A DNA stretch of 64,000 nucleotides, taken from Bremerella alba (lineage in GTDB: Bacteria; Planctomycetota; Planctomycetia; Pirellulales; Pirellulaceae). The position numbers were made by a program, and so were the translations under genes. Positions 61,399-64,000 of the stretch are shown here, in pieces. Position 1 is the stretch's first letter. Every line of letters starts with the position of its first letter. The DNA is taken from the NCBI RefSeq assembly GCF_013618625.1, contig NZ_JABRWO010000007.1, forward strand, positions 248,001 to 312,000, given 5' to 3'. Below the pieces are notes generated by a model. The model saw only the letters and a program-made list of their open reading frames with translations, made no database searches and was not told the origin of the DNA.

Positions 61399-62502
61399 TT
61401 ACTGCGAGGTCGGGGCGAGGGCCAGGCGTTGGTCCATGTCGCCCAGCAAAATGGTTTCGACACCCCCACGGCGTCGGCCTTCTTTGACCAGCAAGACAGA
61501 CACGTCAGGGTACTTCGTCAGCAGGGCTTCGGTCTCTTCCGGTCCCATCACGTAACATGCCGTCGCTAAGGCATCTGCCAGAGCAGCAGAGGACGCAATC
61601 ACGGTTGCCGAAAGCACCGAAGTCGCCGGCTGGCCTGTCCGAGGATCGAGTACGTGCCCGTATTTCTTCCCCTCGTGGAAGAAAGCTTGAAACGCCGCAC
61701 CGGAAGTTCCCAATGCCTCGTCTTTCAAATGCACCGTTCCTATCCGGCGATCTGGCCGCAGCGGGTGAGGGACGCCGACCTCCCAACCATCGCGTTGTGT
61801 TCCATCGCGACGCACTCCCTGAGCAAGCACGCTGCTGGTTCCCCCATGGACTAAGAAATCTGCTACGCCAGCTTCGCAAAGCTGTTCTCGACAGCGATCT
61901 AACGCGTATCCTTTCCCGATACTTCCCAGGTTTAGTTCAACCTCTTCTTTCTCGAAGAGAATCGTGCGATGTGTTTCATCAAGCGTAAGACGATTGCTGC
62001 CGATCAGACTCATAGCCGATGCTAAATCGGCTTCGCCGGGCACTTTCCCTTCGCGATCAAAGAATCCCCAAGCCTTGATCAAAGGCCCTGCGGTAATATC
62101 AAACGCACCATTTGTGTCACGATAAAGCTGGACCGCAAGCTCCAACAGTTCAAATAGTCGTGATTCGACAACTTGGGGTCGCAGATAGGCAGTAGCTCCC
62201 AACATGCAAATCTCACTGTCGTAGCGATAGGCAGAAAGCTGTTGCTCTAACTCGGTCACCAAGTCCAACGCTGCCACGCCCGCTTCTGTTTCCGTTCCCG
62301 GGCCTACAGCATTCAAGTAGACCTCAAACTGGCAGGCCATAGCCTTTCGGGTAAGCTGAATCAAATAGGCTCCCGGAGCGGTCGACGCGGCGGAAGACAA
62401 CCCCGTTTTAGGGACTGCTTCAGTCTTGGCTGCTTCTTCTGAATGAATTTTTCCACGCAGAAAATTGCGGCGGCTGGCCAGTCTTTCCTCTTCAGATGTC
62501 AC
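61399..62502 (-). CDS. apbE: FAD:protein FMN transferase
   Basis: A 367-aa ApbE family enzyme that attaches FMN covalently to threonine in target flavoproteins (for example RnfG/NqrC). Motifs: KAMACQFEVYLNAVGPGTET, LEQQLSAYRYDSEI, NGAFDITAGPLIKAWGFF, VELNLGSIGKGYALDR, FLVHGGTSSVLAQG, GTSGAAFQAFFHEGKKYGHV, LDPRTGQPA and the Mg/FAD region AALADALATACYVMG. It begins at GTG 62502. The first residues SRRNFLRGK resemble a twin-arginine box but no hydrophobic segment follows, so Tat export is doubtful. A c-type cytochrome gene is divergent from it, and DUF1598 faces it. No NQR or RNF genes are near, so its target is elsewhere. Confidence 0.92.
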   Translation of the reverse strand: MTSEEERLASRRNFLRGKIHSEEAAKTEAVPKTGLSSAASTAPGAYLIQLTRKAMACQFEVYLNAVGPGTETEAGVAALDLVTELEQQLSAYRYDSEICMLGATAYLRPQVVESRLFELLELAVQLYRDTNGAFDITAGPLIKAWGFFDREGKVPGEADLASAMSLIGSNRLTLDETHRTILFEKEEVELNLGSIGKGYALDRCREQLCEAGVADFLVHGGTSSVLAQGVRRDGTQRDGWEVGVPHPLRPDRRIGTVHLKDEALGTSGAAFQAFFHEGKKYGHVLDPRTGQPATSVLSATVIASSAALADALATACYVMGPEETEALLTKYPDVSVLLVKEGRRRGGVETILLGDMDQRLALAPTSQ

Positions 62503-62612
62503 GACTTGTCCTGGATTTCTTTGGTAGCGGGTTCTAGGAATCGAAATTCTGTCCCTGAATCAAGTTCAGGGTTATACTAATTGTGAACGCTCGTCCCCAG
62601 GAGGCAACATCA

Positions 62613-63578
62613 ATGCGTCAATTCAGTCTTATCCTTGCCGTCGGAATTATTGCAACTTTACTGGGCAATTCCTCGCTGCATGCCCAACAAGCAGAACGCC
62701 GAGCCAAGGCTCCGGAATTTAACAACACTACGACCAGCATCATATTCTTCAAAGATGTCTTCGCGGAAGGTCTGCAAGGAGAACGTCCTCAGATTCTCAG
62801 CGAGAACAGTCAGGCCCCTGCGATGGCACCAGGTTCTCCGGGCGGCGGCATGCAATCGCCAGCCGCGGCAGGAAGTGGCAATGCGGGGGAATGGGCCGAC
62901 ATTATCTCACCGACCACCATTCAAGACGAGGTCAAACGTCTTAACAATCAGCTGGCTGAAACCGTTCAGAATGTTCGAAAATTCAACGGTGGCGGTTTCG
63001 AGGAAGCTCGACGAGATTTCTCCGTACTTGCGATGCTCTTTGAAATTGTGGCTGAACATGACGGTGACGTTCGTTGGAAAGAATTTGCCCTGACCGCACG
63101 CGATGGGTTTGCCCGAGCGGGCTTCAATTCCAAAGTAGGCACCGACAACTCATTCAAAGAAGCCAAGCTCCGGGCCGAAGACCTAGAGCAACTCGTACGT
63201 GGCGGATCACTCGAAACCCGTGAAGCAGATCCCAAGGCAACCTGGGAGGCGATCGCAGATCGCCCACCATTGATGCAACGTCTGGAAATCGCTTATCAGA
63301 AGCGTCTTAAGCCCATGACCGCCAGCGAATCAGAGTTCAAAGACAACGTCGAAGACATTCTGCATGAAGCCGAGCTTATTGCCGCGATTGGTCATGCGAT
63401 GCAGAAAGAAGGGTTCGAATACTATGACGACGAGGACTACATCGGCTATTGCCAACAAATGCAAGAAGCCGCGTTGAAAGTCGTTAAGGCCGTCAAGGAA
63501 AACAACGCCGACGCGGCCCGTACTGCCGCCGGCGAAGTTAGTCAGGCCTGTACGTTATGCCACGAAAGCTATCGCTGA
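62613..63578 (+). CDS. Cytochrome c'-like protein with C-terminal haem motif
   Basis: A 321-aa exported protein starting at ATG 62613 with AGGAGG eight bases upstream and a signal peptide (cleavage after SLHAQQ, about residue 24). After a Pro/Gly/Ala-rich linker (about 60-90) the remainder is helical: TIQDEVKRLNNQLAETVQNV, FEEARRDFSVLAMLFEIVAE, then a second helical bundle (DNVEDILHEAELIAAIGHAM). The last residues carry a c-type haem site CTLCHESYR. Placing CxxCH at the very C terminus of a four-helix bundle is typical of cytochrome c' and c556 type. Two bundles may be present, only the second with a haem motif. Family match to cytochrome c' is likely, but redox function is inferred. Confidence 0.8.
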   Translation: MRQFSLILAVGIIATLLGNSSLHAQQAERRAKAPEFNNTTTSIIFFKDVFAEGLQGERPQILSENSQAPAMAPGSPGGGMQSPAAAGSGNAGEWADIISPTTIQDEVKRLNNQLAETVQNVRKFNGGGFEEARRDFSVLAMLFEIVAEHDGDVRWKEFALTARDGFARAGFNSKVGTDNSFKEAKLRAEDLEQLVRGGSLETREADPKATWEAIADRPPLMQRLEIAYQKRLKPMTASESEFKDNVEDILHEAELIAAIGHAMQKEGFEYYDDEDYIGYCQQMQEAALKVVKAVKENNADAARTAAGEVSQACTLCHESYR

Positions 63579-64000
63579 TCCGTTCCAAACTTGGGAATTA
63601 CCAGGTCCGGTAGGTCGCCTGGAATTCCCTCGAAGCTGGCAATGACTTGATTAGCCTCCTCCTGAATTGCGACGGGCTTGCCTGAGAAATCGAGAAGCGG
63701 CATTTCATCAGGGAGGTGGCCATTGGCTGCTTGAACAGCCGCGAGCCAGATTGTCATTCGCGATCTATCTTTCGAAAAGCTGGCGTGCTGAGCGTGCATA
63801 CCACTTAGCAAAAAGTCACCGGAAACGGTCGGGTACTGGGGGGTCATCTGAGCAATGTTCAGTGCATCCGAGATCGCAGCCAACCCCTCGGCACGCTGAT
63901 AATAGGGCTTCTCTGCAGACGCTACGACGTCTTTCATCGCGTCCAGGTAGAATGCCTGATCGGTCGTCAAGTTTCTGGAAATCGAGCTGGAAAGCTTAGC
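63569..64000 (-). CDS. Unrecognised protein, 3' part (gene cut by window end)
   Basis: The frame is open to the window edge, so the start lies outside; about 143 residues are visible. Segments include TTDQAFYLDAMKDVVASAEK, YQRAEGLAAISDALNIAQMT, DRSRMTIWLAAVQAANGHLP and IPGDLPDLVIPKFGTDQR at the end. Compositionally it is a normal, soluble or secreted helical protein, with no recognised motif. It may belong to the planctomycete group of hypothetical proteins that follow envelope genes. The last 10 bp overlap the convergent cytochrome gene. Confidence 0.65.
   Translation of the reverse strand, partial: AKLSSSISRNLTTDQAFYLDAMKDVVASAEKPYYQRAEGLAAISDALNIAQMTPQYPTVSGDFLLSGMHAQHASFSKDRSRMTIWLAAVQAANGHLPDEMPLLDFSGKPVAIQEEANQVIASFEGIPGDLPDLVIPKFGTDQR

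Noticed and set aside
1-64000. CRISPR arrays, transposases, integrases, prophage or rRNA genes
   Set aside because: No regularly spaced repeat array, no DDE or tyrosine-recombinase motifs, and no conserved rRNA stretches were seen on either strand.

Overview
The window looks like chromosomal DNA of a planctomycete, most likely of the Pirellulaceae (Blastopirellula/Bremerella/Rhodopirellula-like). I infer this from protein families typical of the phylum: a PSCyt1-DUF1549-DUF1553 cytochrome paired with a Tat-exported DUF1501 protein, a DUF1598 secreted protein, FGE-sulfatase-domain proteins, an FG-GAP/VCBS propeller, many small lipoproteins, and moderately high G+C with genes on both strands. 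I see no rRNA operon, complete tRNA, CRISPR array, prophage or intact insertion sequence.

Layout. 1-9.0 kb: 3' end of serS, a small lipoprotein, an FGE-domain protein, two convergently placed phosphohexomutases (glmM-like and a 605-aa phosphosugar mutase), a thioredoxin-like lipoprotein, a SpoU methyltransferase and a solute-binding lipoprotein. 9.0-10.5 kb is a small accessory patch: a VF530 (DUF2132) gene, a two-gene unit whose first gene has lost its 5' end, 12-bp direct repeats and a 3' fragment of a tRNA-Ala-like gene; I read it as an old integration scar. 10.5-24.6 kb: a lone secretin-domain protein, an M1 aminopeptidase with HEAT repeats, an NtrB/NtrC-like two-component pair, an FG-GAP protein, a UbiD decarboxylase, a SlyD-like isomerase, a phosphatase-VOC fusion, an esterase lipoprotein and a membrane-anchored coiled-coil protein. 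24.6-31.3 kb: structured intergenic DNA, the DUF1501/PSCyt1 pair and a gingipain-type (C25) peptidase.

31.4-46 kb is housekeeping, all on the + strand: purA-uppS-cdsA, then phoH-7TM-HD-ybeY-cnnM-recO-TPR lipoprotein-lptE-like, folP, proA and a fliM far from any other flagellar gene. These link isoprenoid and phospholipid precursor supply, cyclic-di-AMP turnover, ribosome maturation and outer-membrane assembly. 46-50.3 kb, on the opposite strand, is a compact four-gene unit: coiled-coil protein, membrane-anchored FGE-domain protein, zinc-ribbon GTPase and GTPase-associated protein 1 (GAP1)-like protein. This is the best candidate for an unusual, possibly undescribed system.

50.6-64 kb: a small Cys-rich secreted protein with a clear terminator, a small membrane protein, an M29 aminopeptidase, an RmlD-like reductase, a GAF/HD-GYP phosphodiesterase, ygfZ, a LarA-like (DUF2088) protein, an Hpt phosphotransfer protein, a second Cys-rich secreted protein made of CCAPEPT-type repeats, a DUF1598 protein, apbE, a c-type cytochrome with a C-terminal haem site, and a gene cut by the window end. 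Start codons were moved to internal ATG/GTG sites where a signal peptide or Shine-Dalgarno sequence supported it; these choices are inferences from sequence alone.
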